Positions 1-7,484 of a stretch of 10,567 nt of DNA are shown piece after piece. Under the pieces are notes generated by a model. It saw only the letters and a list, made by a program, of their open reading frames with translations. It did no database searches and had not been told where the DNA came from. The stretch spans positions 1-10,567 of the forward strand of contig JAUYQT010000676.1 of NCBI GenBank assembly GCA_030697085.1. Reading direction: 5' to 3'. Source of the stretch: Azonexus sp. Lineage in GTDB: Bacteria > Pseudomonadota > Gammaproteobacteria > Burkholderiales > Rhodocyclaceae. Both the position numbers and the translations under genes were made by a program. Positions within the stretch are counted from its first letter, which is position 1. Each line of letters begins with the position of its first letter.

Positions 1-30
1 CGAATCCCACCGCCCCGACCAATAGATTCA

Positions 31-70
31 ACGACTTAGGCCAATCTTCGGATTGGCCTAAGTCGTTTCT
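31..70 (+). terminator. Rho-independent terminator of an upstream plus-strand gene
   Basis: A perfect 16-bp stem (31-46 with 51-66) closes on a TTCG loop, giving the very stable cUUCGg tetraloop in plus-strand RNA, and is followed by TTTCT. The T tract is short but sits on the plus side; the minus side has TGAATCTATT, which is poorer, so the plus direction is preferred, though weak action both ways is possible. One open frame entering from the left edge (frame 2) ends at a TAG at 23-25, just before the stem, and could be the tail of the gene served here; seven codons are too few to identify it. Confidence 0.75.
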
Positions 71-88
71 GGGCTATGTTTTCCTTTC

Positions 89-120
89 AGGGTACAAGAT
101 GGGCAGGGTACAAGATGGGG
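89..120. repeat. Two-copy 16-bp tandem repeat
   Basis: The units AGGGTACAAGATGGGC (89-104) and AGGGTACAAGATGGGG (105-120) differ only at the last base. A weaker third copy (GGGGCGCAAGGTGG) follows from about 121. It sits just past the terminator hairpin in non-coding DNA. It could be an intergenic repeat, a replication-slippage product or the edge of a decayed element; no terminal inverted repeat or transposase is visible. Confidence 0.6.
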
Positions 121-187
121 GGGGCGCAAGGTGGTACTTCCGATGTTTTTCCGTTTCGATAGTGTCGGATATCAGATGCGAGAAAAT

Positions 188-427
188 CTATTTGGACTCG
201 TCGATAAGAACAACATCAAATAGATTTCTGGCTGGGCGCAACATGGTTGCCCGTGAGTCGACGTTGATCGCAAAGTGTTTCGGTATATTGGCATCAATAA
301 ATTCCCATTGGCCTGGAACATCGAGATAACACCGAAGGCCGAGTTCGGATAATAGGGCACGCAGGAGTGAGCGATGGTCATGCTGCGGACGTTGCAGGCA
401 AAAGGAATCTATCGAATTTGGTTCTCT
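188..427 (-). pseudogene. Possible 3' remnant of an unknown gene
   Basis: Directly after the feoA stop, and in the same frame, 79 codons stay open to a TAG at 190-188. The second half reads like real protein (LLRALLSELGLRCYLDVP, then GQWEFIDANIPKHF, ending NLFDVVLIDESK). No ATG, GTG or TTG occurs before a Met near residue 62, so it cannot be translated as an ordinary gene of this length. I read it as the C-terminal piece of a gene truncated by deletion, or a chance open frame. I do not recognise the family. It is unlikely to be a true FeoA extension, because FeoA domains normally end just after the strand matching YIWV. Confidence 0.3.
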
Positions 428-685
428 TTATGCGCCGGCCTTGTCCTTATTCACCCAAATATAACGGGCTACTTCATGCTCCAGCGCCAGTTCAACTTCG
501 TCGGCAAGGATGACGGTCATCGGGCGTTGTTGCAGCACCTTCATGGGCCGGGATTCGGCCAGGCCATAGGCAGTGAGTTGCTCGCGTTGTAGTGGGTCGA
601 TTTCGTCGCCAAACTCTGCCAGGAAAACGATGGTGCCGGGGGCGATGAAGGCGAGGGGCAGGCGGGCTTCGTGTTTCGGGCTCAT
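428..685 (-). CDS. feoA: FeoA-family ferrous iron transport accessory protein
   Basis: This is an 85-residue protein of the FeoA family, a small SH3-like cytoplasmic partner of the FeoB Fe(II) transporter. The FeoA core runs from about residue 27 to 78: the helix-turn segment QREQLTAYGLAESRPMKVL followed by the strands MTVILADEVELALEHEVARYIWV. Length is normal for the family (about 75-90). The ATG at 685 is chosen because it forms an ATGA overlap with the feoB stop, which suggests translational coupling; a TTG two codons upstream (691) is the alternative. No good Shine-Dalgarno sequence is visible, which fits coupling. It is the last intact gene of the operon. The order feoB then feoA is the reverse of the common feoAB order. 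Confidence 0.85.
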   Translation of the reverse strand: MSPKHEARLPLAFIAPGTIVFLAEFGDEIDPLQREQLTAYGLAESRPMKVLQQRPMTVILADEVELALEHEVARYIWVNKDKAGA

Positions 686-2619
686 GACCAAACGGCGCGC
701 AGGGCGATATTGAACAGGCCGCCAATAAAGAAGGCGAAGGGAACAATTACGGCAACCATGCCAAGCGCAACTTTCGTTCCTTGTTCCTTGACCATCATCA
801 TCAGGCTGGCGAAGCAGGGGATGAAGAGGGTGATGGTGATCATGCCTACGATGGCTTGAATCGGGTCGAGCTTGTGCGCCATGGCAAAGAGGCCGGTGGC
901 GCCGAAGTCGCGGCGCAGGAAACCCATGACGAAGGCAGCGCTGGCCTCCTTGGGCAGGCCGAGCCAGCCGGAAACCAGGGGTTCGCCGGCTTCGATGATT
1001 GCCGGCAGGGCGCCGGATTTATCCAATGTGTACATGATGAAGGTGCCGAGCAGGAAGAGTGGGATGACTTCGATCAGATACCATTGCAGTCGGCCGCCGG
1101 TTTTCTTCAGCACGTTACCGAGGATGGGCAGGCGCATCGGCGGCAGTTCGGTGACCAAGGGAATGCGCCGGCCGGGTATGAGTTTGGCGGCAAGGAAGCC
1201 GGCCAACAGCAGGACACCCACCATGGCCAACGCCCAGATCAGCACGGCGGTGAATGACACGCCACCGAGCATGCCGAGTACCACGCCCAATTGCGCCGAG
1301 CAGGGAATGGCTAGTGCCAGCAGGAAGATGGTGATCAGTCGCTCGCGCGGGCTATGCAGGATGCGCGTCGTGAGCGTTGCCATTGTCACGCAGCCCAGCC
1401 CGAGAACCATCGGGAGCACGGCCCGGCCGTTGAGGCCGATCATCGAGAATGTCCGGTTGGCGATCACGGTCAGGCGTGGCAGGTAGCCGGAGTCTTCGAG
1501 CACGCCGAAGGCGAGGAAAAATGTGCTGACAATGGGCAAAATAAGGGCCAGTGCATAGGTCATGCCCATCGTCCACAGGCCGTATTGGCCGACCAGCAAT
1601 TCCTGTAGCCAGGGCGCACTGATCATGTTGTTGACGAGATCGGTGACGGCGGGATTCAGGATGCCTTCGAAGAGATCTTCTTCAAGCAGTCCGACCAGTG
1701 TGGTTGCACCGAAAACGCCAACAAACTGGTAAATGAGATAAAGCACACCAAGCAGTATCGGAATGCCCCAGACGGGATCAACGACGTATTGCCCGATGCG
1801 TTGCGAGATGAGCGGACTGCTTTTGGCGGCGCGGCGGATCGCTGACGTGGCTAGCGCATCGGCCGCTTCGGTGCGTTCACGGGCGAGCAAGGGTGCCAGT
1901 TTTCCTGCGGTGCGTTGATCGGCTTGCTGGCGCAGGGTTTCCAGTTCTGCAAAGTGTTCGCCTGATTTTTCGGCGAGCCACGCTGCGACTTGAGCGTCTC
2001 CGCCGAGGTAAAGAATGGCCAGGCCACGCGCAGCCAGCAGCGGGTGCGGGGCAAGGCGATTGATGGCGGCGGTTGTCTCGGCAATGGCCGCTTCAAGGTC
2101 GCGATCGTAGTGCAGCAAAGCTTGTGGGGGTTTCGCATGGCCAAGTTTGGCGGTGAGTTCGCTGACCCCATCGCCTCCCGTGGCAACGGTGGCGACGACG
2201 GGGATGCCGAGTTCTTCGGCCAGCGCCGGGATGTCAACAATGACGCCGCGCGCTGCCGCTTCGTCATGCATGTTGAGCGCCAGCACCATGGGTATGCCGA
2301 GTTCGGCCAGTAGTGCGGTCAACGTCAAGGTTCGGCGCAAATTCTTGGCGTCGCCAACTTGCACCAGACAATGCGTTTTTTCGTTGAGCAGGGCGCTCAT
2401 CGTGGCGCGTTCATCGTCGCTGCGTGAAGGAAGTGAAAGGACTCCCGGAGTGTCGAGCAACATCATTTGGCGATCAAAGCGCGTGCTGGCACGCGTTACT
2501 TCGACGGTGGTGCCGGGATAGTTGGAGACATTTACGTAAGCACCGGTCAGTCGGTGAAAGAGTACTGACTTGCCGACGTTGGGATGGCCGAGAAGGAGGA
2601 TTGCGTTGGGTGTAGTCAA
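682..2619 (-). CDS. feoB: FeoB ferrous iron transporter, GTP-driven
   Basis: This inner-membrane Fe(II) transporter has an N-terminal G domain and a polytopic C-terminal part. Counting from the TTG at 2619 it has 645 residues. The GTPase motifs are complete: G1 GHPNVGKS (11-18), G2 around PGTTVE (35-40), G3 DTPG (56-59) and G4 NMHD (116-119). The membrane part shows both FeoB gate signatures in variant form: GLGCVTMATLTTR, and PCSAQLGVVLG with a later PCFASLMMM. It is shorter than E. coli FeoB (773) but within the family range. No ATG fits: the open frame runs back through the tlpA-like gene, and the TTG lies 13 nt after that gene's stop, directly before the usual FeoB N-terminus. The Shine-Dalgarno signal is weak (GAAG), so expression may rely on coupling. 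The stop overlaps the feoA start. Confidence 0.93.
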   Translation of the reverse strand: MTTPNAILLLGHPNVGKSVLFHRLTGAYVNVSNYPGTTVEVTRASTRFDRQMMLLDTPGVLSLPSRSDDERATMSALLNEKTHCLVQVGDAKNLRRTLTLTALLAELGIPMVLALNMHDEAAARGVIVDIPALAEELGIPVVATVATGGDGVSELTAKLGHAKPPQALLHYDRDLEAAIAETTAAINRLAPHPLLAARGLAILYLGGDAQVAAWLAEKSGEHFAELETLRQQADQRTAGKLAPLLARERTEAADALATSAIRRAAKSSPLISQRIGQYVVDPVWGIPILLGVLYLIYQFVGVFGATTLVGLLEEDLFEGILNPAVTDLVNNMISAPWLQELLVGQYGLWTMGMTYALALILPIVSTFFLAFGVLEDSGYLPRLTVIANRTFSMIGLNGRAVLPMVLGLGCVTMATLTTRILHSPRERLITIFLLALAIPCSAQLGVVLGMLGGVSFTAVLIWALAMVGVLLLAGFLAAKLIPGRRIPLVTELPPMRLPILGNVLKKTGGRLQWYLIEVIPLFLLGTFIMYTLDKSGALPAIIEAGEPLVSGWLGLPKEASAAFVMGFLRRDFGATGLFAMAHKLDPIQAIVGMITITLFIPCFASLMMMVKEQGTKVALGMVAVIVPFAFFIGGLFNIALRAVWS

Positions 2620-2632
2620 AATGGTTTTAGCT

Positions 2633-3139
2633 TCAAGAGCAGCGGGCGATGGCGGTTTCCAGCCAATCCTGCGTGATTTCACCCGTGCGCTGAGCGCAAG
2701 GGCGACGTTGGGCGTCAAGGACGAGGGTGTGCGGCAGGGCTCCTGCCGGGTTGCCGAAGCGGGCGAGTAGACCACGCGGTTCACTCGGTCCGGTAAGGGC
2801 GATGGTCGGTGGGCGAAGCGCGGCCAGGACGGGATCGGGGGCGGTCAGCGTTTCACTGGGTTTGTGCAGGGCAATGGTGATGATGCGGGCCTTGTTGTTC
2901 CGGGCGTTATCGGCCAGCAGAGGCATTTCGCGAACGCAGGGCGGGCAGTCGAAACGCCAGAAATTGATGACGCTGGTTTTTGCCGGCAACTGCGATAGCT
3001 GGACAAATTTCCGGCCGTCGGAGAGTTCGAAATCGAGCATCATTTTTGCCGTGTTTTCCGCGTTGACCGCAGGCAATGCAAAAAGCCCCGCCGTGAGGGC
3101 GAGGCAAATTTTTAAAGGAACGGGCCTTGTCTGTTTCAC
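2633..3139 (-). CDS. TlpA-like periplasmic thiol-disulfide oxidoreductase
   Basis: This 168-residue secreted thioredoxin-fold protein has a Sec signal peptide (about 1-27, ending PAVNA), so it should act in the periplasm. The active site is CPPC at 65-68 in the context NFWRFDCPPCVREMPLL, typical of the TlpA/ResA/redoxin group, and LPHT at 135-138 fits the cis-proline loop. Two further cysteines lie near the C-terminus (148 and 167) and could form a second disulfide. The GTG start overlaps the stop of the upstream receptor (GTGA), a strong sign of coupled translation, and feoB starts 13 nt after its stop. The family exchanges thiols and disulfides, often in cytochrome c maturation; no cytochrome gene is here, so a role with the neighbouring receptor or in iron reduction is inferred from context only. 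Confidence 0.85.
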   Translation of the reverse strand: MKQTRPVPLKICLALTAGLFALPAVNAENTAKMMLDFELSDGRKFVQLSQLPAKTSVINFWRFDCPPCVREMPLLADNARNNKARIITIALHKPSETLTAPDPVLAALRPPTIALTGPSEPRGLLARFGNPAGALPHTLVLDAQRRPCAQRTGEITQDWLETAIARCS

Positions 3140-5268
3140 AGGGTAAATTTGACGCCGCCGTAGATCAGGCGGCCACGGTTGGGGCCCCAGATCTGGGTGA
3201 CGTCATATTCCCCGGCGCTATCAACCCAGAGCATATTTTCTTTGTCCGACTGTTTGAAGTCGAAGACGTTGTCGACGCCCATGAAAACGCCCCACTGCTT
3301 GTTCACGCGGTACTCGCCGCGCAGGTCAGCCACCCAGTAGGAGGGACTCTCGTCCATCTTTTTGCTGCCGTCAAAGTTGTAGCGCTGATTGTTGGCATAG
3401 TCATAAAACTTGGCCAGGTCCATCGGGCCGGTCCATGTGCCGCGCAGCATGCCGGTCCATGGCCCGTTTTCGTAATCAAGCCGCAGGTAGGCTCGGGTTT
3501 CGGGGCGGGCAAAGGCGAGCGTGCCGGGTTCTTCGAAATGGTATTTGAAGTGTTCGGCAGCGACGGTGGTTTCGAGTTGCGGGGTGATCTTGTAGGTCAG
3601 GGTGATATCGCCACCGGCCACCGTCACCGGCTTTTTGGCGGAGGTGAACAAGGTAATCGCCTGGCCGGTCACTGGATCGGTGGCGCCGGAGTCAAGCAGG
3701 GCCATGTTCTTGATCTTGTTGTAATTCAGCGAGCTGACCATGGCCAGGCGGTCGCCAGCATATGAGAGCGCGTAGGAAGCGTTGTCTGAAATCTCCGCTT
3801 CCTTGATGTTACTGACGATACGTGTTGTATCGAGAATACCATGATCCTGTTCAAAGAACGAGGTTGGGGCACGGAAGCCGCGACCAACCGCAAAGCGGCT
3901 GTTCCATTCGTGGTTGTGGTTCCACAGCATATTGACGCGTGGGCTGGTGATGCCGCCAAAGACATTGTGATTGTCGTAGCGCACGGAGCCATTAAACTCA
4001 AGGACACCATCGAGGACGGCGCGGTAGGCCTGCAAAAAGACACCGGGCGTCTTATATTTGTAGTTGTCGATCCCGTCATTGACCGCGCCATTGGAGTCAC
4101 TGCCGGTGCTGGCCAGATCTTCATAGCGATAGGTAACGCCGGTGGTGACCAGTGTTTTGCCGATTGGCTGCTGCGTGCTGGCTTCCAGGTAATACTGAGT
4201 TTGATCCGCTTTATAGACGGATTTTTCATAGTAGGAATCCTGCTTGTGTTTGGCCATGCCGAGCGCAAAGCGCATCGTGCCTTCGCCTAGTTTATGGGTT
4301 GCGCTGGTGACGAACTGTTTGCGGTCGGTAAAGATGATTTCGGACATGCCGCCCAGACCATCGTTATAGAACTTTCCGGCCTGACCGTTTGACAGCGTAT
4401 CGGTACCGGAACCATCCGGCGTTACCCAGCCCCGCGGATCCGGCGAGGCATTCTTGCCCTTGCTCCAGTCGAATGGGTTGCCCGATTCGTTGTTCCTGAC
4501 CTGGTTGTAATTGGTGCCCATGGCGCCACCCATGCGTTTTTCATCGACGATGTCGAAGCGGCCACGGATCTTAAAGCCGCCCAGATCGTCAATGAAAAAG
4601 CCCAACCCGCCGAGGTTGCGTTTGTAGCCGGTGTACTCCGAAACCGAGTTGTCGTCGGCGTCGACCGTATCGTGCTGATTGTGGTTGAAGTTTGCAGTCA
4701 AAGCGCCGCCGGTAAAGGCTTTGGCACCAAAGAGTTCAGTGTTCATCTGGCCAAAGGAAGCCAATTGCTGGTTAGCCAGAAATTCATCTTTGATGGGTCG
4801 GCGGGTAATGATATTGACCGATCCCGCCAGGGCTTCCGGTGCGATCAGGCTGGTCCCGGCACCACGCGATATTTCGATGCGCTCAAGGCCGCCAAGGGCC
4901 ACGCTGTCGAGACCGTAGGCCGTGGACACCGATGAAAAAATCGGGATGCCGTCGATGAGCAGTGTGGTGTAGCGACCGGGCAGATTGTTGAGCACGACAT
5001 TTCGGACGTTGCAGATCGAACATTCGTTCTGGACCGAAATGCCTGGACGTTTGTCGAGCGCCTCAGTCAGCATCGTTGCGCCGGTTTTTTCCAGCTCGCG
5101 TGCGCCGATCGATTCGGTGGCGATGATTTCATCGCGTAGCACCGGCTTGGCGCCGATGCTTTTCCCGGAACTGACGGTAATTTCGCCAAGCTCCTTGTCG
5201 GCCAGCGCCGGGCCGGCGAAGGCAAGAAGTACCGCCAGACTGAGCGGCTTGGGATCGAAGTTGTGCAT
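3136..5268 (-). CDS. TonB-dependent outer-membrane receptor with CxxC plug
   Basis: This 710-residue outer-membrane receptor has a signal peptide (1-23, GPALA/DKEL), a TonB-box-like EITVSS (29-34), a plug domain (about 45-165 with LLIDGIP and RIEISRGAG) and a 22-strand type barrel that includes a FRAP box (GRGFRAPTSF). The barrel ends in FTL rather than the usual aromatic residue. The only cysteines in the protein are C83 and C86, in a CSIC motif in the plug (NECSICNVRN). The ATG at 5268 is chosen because it follows AGGGGG at good spacing and starts the signal peptide; an in-frame TTG at 5298 is unlikely. It lies 81 nt after exbD and its stop overlaps the tlpA-like gene. Operon context points to an iron compound, but the ligand cannot be read from the sequence. 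No convincing NPNL heme-receptor motif is seen. Confidence 0.9.
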   Translation of the reverse strand: MHNFDPKPLSLAVLLAFAGPALADKELGEITVSSGKSIGAKPVLRDEIIATESIGARELEKTGATMLTEALDKRPGISVQNECSICNVRNVVLNNLPGRYTTLLIDGIPIFSSVSTAYGLDSVALGGLERIEISRGAGTSLIAPEALAGSVNIITRRPIKDEFLANQQLASFGQMNTELFGAKAFTGGALTANFNHNQHDTVDADDNSVSEYTGYKRNLGGLGFFIDDLGGFKIRGRFDIVDEKRMGGAMGTNYNQVRNNESGNPFDWSKGKNASPDPRGWVTPDGSGTDTLSNGQAGKFYNDGLGGMSEIIFTDRKQFVTSATHKLGEGTMRFALGMAKHKQDSYYEKSVYKADQTQYYLEASTQQPIGKTLVTTGVTYRYEDLASTGSDSNGAVNDGIDNYKYKTPGVFLQAYRAVLDGVLEFNGSVRYDNHNVFGGITSPRVNMLWNHNHEWNSRFAVGRGFRAPTSFFEQDHGILDTTRIVSNIKEAEISDNASYALSYAGDRLAMVSSLNYNKIKNMALLDSGATDPVTGQAITLFTSAKKPVTVAGGDITLTYKITPQLETTVAAEHFKYHFEEPGTLAFARPETRAYLRLDYENGPWTGMLRGTWTGPMDLAKFYDYANNQRYNFDGSKKMDESPSYWVADLRGEYRVNKQWGVFMGVDNVFDFKQSDKENMLWVDSAGEYDVTQIWGPNRGRLIYGGVKFTL

Positions 5269-5349
5269 GGTGAAGCCCCCTGAATCGTAAGACGTCAATT
5301 TTTGGCCGGTGCGCTCTGTGGCGTCTTGCCGGCTACTACTTCACGCTGG

Positions 5350-5775
5350 CTATTGCGTTGTTTCGCCCGGCTGGGTAACAAAGCCGATCTTGCTCAGCCC
5401 GGCCCGGCGGGCGGCGCTCATTGTTTCGGCGACTGCTTCGTAGCGCGTGTTGCGGTCGGCTTTGAGGTGCATTTCGACGTTGGCATCCTTGGCGACGGCA
5501 TCGCGGAAGCGGGTTTCGAGAATGTTGCGGTCAACCGCCTCGGTGCCAACAAAAACGGCATCGTCGGCGGTGATCGAGACCTGTAGCGTCATCGGCTTTT
5601 CCGGCGTCGGTGTGCTGGCGGCGCGAGGCAGGTCGACCTTGACCGAGTGCGTCATCAACGGCGCGGTAATGATGAAGATGATCAACAGCACCAGCATCAC
5701 GTCGACCAGCGGCGTCATGTTGATTTCGGCGGTCGGCATCTGGTGGTTCTGCGAGTTGAAGCTACCCATCGACAT
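5350..5775 (-). CDS. exbD: ExbD, proton-channel subunit of the TonB system
   Basis: This 141-residue inner-membrane protein has one N-terminal transmembrane helix (about 22-42) and a periplasmic domain. The helix begins with the ExbD/TolR signature NMTPLVDVMLVLLIIF and carries the conserved proton-pathway aspartate at position 25, as in E. coli ExbD. The periplasmic part keeps the usual beta-alpha fold with the late YEAVAETMSAARRAGLSKIGFVT segment. With ExbB it converts proton flow into movement of TonB. The ATG abuts the exbB stop (TAAATG), and GAGG in the last exbB codons serves as ribosome site. A second ATG two codons later is an alternative start. Confidence 0.95.
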   Translation of the reverse strand: MSMGSFNSQNHQMPTAEINMTPLVDVMLVLLIIFIITAPLMTHSVKVDLPRAASTPTPEKPMTLQVSITADDAVFVGTEAVDRNILETRFRDAVAKDANVEMHLKADRNTRYEAVAETMSAARRAGLSKIGFVTQPGETTQ

Positions 5776-6522
5776 TTAGGCCACCTCGGCTGCGGCACGG
5801 GCGCGCATCGGGTGAATCTGGGCGCTATTGGCGGCGAACGGCTTGCCGATGGTGAAGAAGGCGTGCAGGTCGTGGGCAAAGGCATCCAGATCGGCCAGGA
5901 TGACGCGGTTGGCGCGGGTGAAAGCGTTGTAGGCAAAGACGGCAGGCAGCGCGACGGCAAGGCCGGCGGCCGTCATGATCAGCGCTTCACCAACCGGGCC
6001 GGCGACCTTTTCCAGCGCTGCCTGGCCGGAGAGGCCGATCGCGACGAGGGCGTGATAAATCCCCCAGACCGTGCCGAAAAGACCGACGAAAGGTGCGGTG
6101 GCGCCGGTGGTGGCGAGCAGGGTCAGGCCGTTTTCCATGGTTGCCTGGGTGCCGGACAGTTGCTGGCGCAGGGCGCGTTCCATTTGCTCGGCTGGGTCGA
6201 AGCGGGAAGCCAGACGGCCGGTGACCGCTTCGCAGTCGTGGTTGCAGCAGTTGGCCTGCTCCGCCAGTTGGGCAAACGGGCTGGCCGGATCAACGGCACG
6301 CAGGCGTTCGATGCCTTCGGCAACGCTGCTCGCCGCCCAGAAGGTGGCCATGGCGCGGGCAGCGCGGCGCATCGTCCACCAGTCCCAGGTTTTGGCCAGA
6401 ATCAGGTACCAGCTGGCGATCGACATCAGGGCGAGAATGACCGCGACCGAGTGCGAAATGGCGTCGCCGCTGGCCCACAGATGGGCAAAGCCGAAGGCGT
6501 TTTCTTGTGCTGTTTCCTGCAT
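5776..6522 (-). CDS. exbB: ExbB, MotA/TolQ/ExbB proton channel subunit
   Basis: This 248-residue inner-membrane protein shows the ExbB pattern of three transmembrane helices: about 21-43, 133-163 (LLATTGATAPFVGLFGTVWG, the family signature) and 178-202 (GEALIMTAAGLAVALPAVF). It forms the proton-driven motor with ExbD that energises TonB. The ATG at 6522 is chosen over the longer open frame from 6564 because it lies 2 nt after the tonB stop and follows GGAG in the final tonB codons at suitable spacing. The loop between helices 1 and 2, cytoplasmic in this family, holds a cysteine/histidine cluster, NCCNHDC at 91-97, which I do not recognise as a usual ExbB feature. Confidence 0.93.
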   Translation of the reverse strand: MQETAQENAFGFAHLWASGDAISHSVAVILALMSIASWYLILAKTWDWWTMRRAARAMATFWAASSVAEGIERLRAVDPASPFAQLAEQANCCNHDCEAVTGRLASRFDPAEQMERALRQQLSGTQATMENGLTLLATTGATAPFVGLFGTVWGIYHALVAIGLSGQAALEKVAGPVGEALIMTAAGLAVALPAVFAYNAFTRANRVILADLDAFAHDLHAFFTIGKPFAANSAQIHPMRARAAAEVA

Positions 6523-6524
6523 TT

Positions 6525-7169
6525 TTATTGCTCCAATTTGAAAATGATCGGGACCAGAACCCAACTTTGAACCGGCTCAAGGCCGCGTTTGGCCGGTATG
6601 AATTTCCAGCGTTTTACCGTGTTGACCGCAGCATCGTCGAGTCGCTGGCTGCCTGAAGACGTTCGAATTTCAACGCTGTCCGCCGAGCCTTGCGGATTTA
6701 CCGAAACGCGTAGGATGACCTTGCCTTCTTCACCCATGCGCCGGGAGAGCGGCGGGTAGGACGGTGCCGGATTCTTCAGATAGTCGGCATCGAATCGGGC
6801 TTGAACGATGGGTGCTTCGGCGGGCGGTGCGGCGGGGGCTGGTTTGACTTCCGGCGGTGCGGCGACGGGCGCGGACGGGGCCGGTACGGTGCTGGTAGTG
6901 GCTTCGATCGGCGGCGTGGGGGTTTTCGGCGCCGGGGTGCGCTGTTGTTTGACCGGCTGTGGTTTGATGACCGGGAGCGGCTTGGCTTCCGGCGGTTTTT
7001 GCACCTCGGCAGCCGGCAGCAGGTCGACCACCATAGGTATTTCCATGATCTGCGGCACGATTGTCTTGGCGGCAAGAATCAGCAGAAAAATGCCGACATG
7101 CAGACCAATGACGACACCGAGCAGGCCGCTGCGCTTGGTGGAAAACGGGGTAGACAAAGCGTAACTCAT
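6525..7169 (-). CDS. tonB: TonB energy transducer
   Basis: This 214-residue protein spans the periplasm to pass energy from ExbBD to outer-membrane receptors. It has a short cytoplasmic tail, one N-terminal membrane helix (about 14-37, with a histidine at 24 like the functional helix histidine of TonB), a long Pro/Ala/Lys-rich spacer (about 51-122) and a C-terminal TonB domain (about 128-213). That domain includes the YPPLSRRMGEEGKVILRV segment equivalent to the family YP..A...G.V..... pattern and a final KRWKFIPA. The ATG at 7169 has only an A-rich upstream stretch and no clear Shine-Dalgarno sequence. It lies 106 nt after hemP and 2 nt before exbB. The order tonB-exbB-exbD differs from the exbB-exbD-tonB order of many proteobacteria. 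Confidence 0.94.
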   Translation of the reverse strand: MSYALSTPFSTKRSGLLGVVIGLHVGIFLLILAAKTIVPQIMEIPMVVDLLPAAEVQKPPEAKPLPVIKPQPVKQQRTPAPKTPTPPIEATTSTVPAPSAPVAAPPEVKPAPAAPPAEAPIVQARFDADYLKNPAPSYPPLSRRMGEEGKVILRVSVNPQGSADSVEIRTSSGSQRLDDAAVNTVKRWKFIPAKRGLEPVQSWVLVPIIFKLEQ

Positions 7170-7275
7170 GAACTTTTTTTCAGGTTGCGCCGGCGATGCT
7201 CAGGGAAAAAACCCTTGGCTCGCTGGCTTTTGGCTTGCTGGCTACGGGGAACGAGAGGTTTACAACGAAGAGAAA

Positions 7276-7452
7276 CTATTTGGTCAGGATCAACTTGTTC
7301 TCGCGGGTGACGCGCAACAGGTAACGCTGGCCGGCATGTTCGATTTCGACAGCGGGGGCACCACGAAACAATTGCTCGCTGTCGACGCGGGGGCGATCCG
7401 CCGTGTTTTCGACCGGCTGGGCGGGGTAAGGGGGTTTTTGCGGCAGGTTCAT
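7276..7452 (-). CDS. hemP: HemP family hemin uptake protein
   Basis: This 58-residue protein is recognised from its C-terminal half: SEQLFRGAPAVEIEHAGQRY followed by LLRVTRENKLILTK. This matches the HemP pattern of L..G...V.I.H.G..Y.LR.TR.NKLILTK. HemP proteins are small cytoplasmic proteins, commonly Fur-regulated and next to heme or iron uptake genes; a regulatory role has been reported for some relatives. The N-terminal 25 residues are proline-rich and variable, as usual. The ATG at 7452 lies about 26 nt below the predicted transcription start, with only a weak Shine-Dalgarno match (GGTAT). It is the first gene of the operon and shows that the unit is iron-responsive. Confidence 0.88.
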   Translation of the reverse strand: MNLPQKPPYPAQPVENTADRPRVDSEQLFRGAPAVEIEHAGQRYLLRVTRENKLILTK

Positions 7453-7484
7453 TGGGATACCGAATACAAACGAGAATGGGTCGC

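Larger units (their letters stand above)
1..427. other. Intergenic stretch without an intact gene
   Basis: Between the left edge and the end of feoA there is no open frame with a convincing start, ribosome site and family match. The stretch holds the hairpin at 31-66, the tandem repeat at 89-120 and the start-less frame at 427-188. The part from about 150 to 480 looks more AT-rich than the flanking genes, which fits degenerate or acquired sequence. No clear terminator for the feo operon is seen directly after feoA; the only strong hairpin is the one at 31-66. Confidence 0.5.

Noticed and set aside
781..1486. Two overlapping plus-strand frames opposite feoB
   Set aside because: Antisense to complete FeoB membrane motifs and without a recognisable domain or ribosome site.
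5647..6570. 307-codon plus-strand open frame opposite exbD and exbB
   Set aside because: It lies opposite two genes with diagnostic ExbB and ExbD motifs; its composition (His, Gly, Gln, Arg rich) is that of a shadow frame.
7215..7243. Direct repeat TTGGCTCGCTGGCT / TTGGCTTGCTGGCT in the hemP-tonB gap
   Set aside because: Two 14-bp copies with one mismatch and a 1-nt gap; probably slippage, and no operator or element can be argued from it.
7276..7452. Assigning the second receptor (5268-3136) as a heme receptor because of hemP
   Set aside because: A FRAP box alone is common to many receptors, no convincing NPNL motif is seen, and no heme ABC transporter or heme-degrading gene is present.
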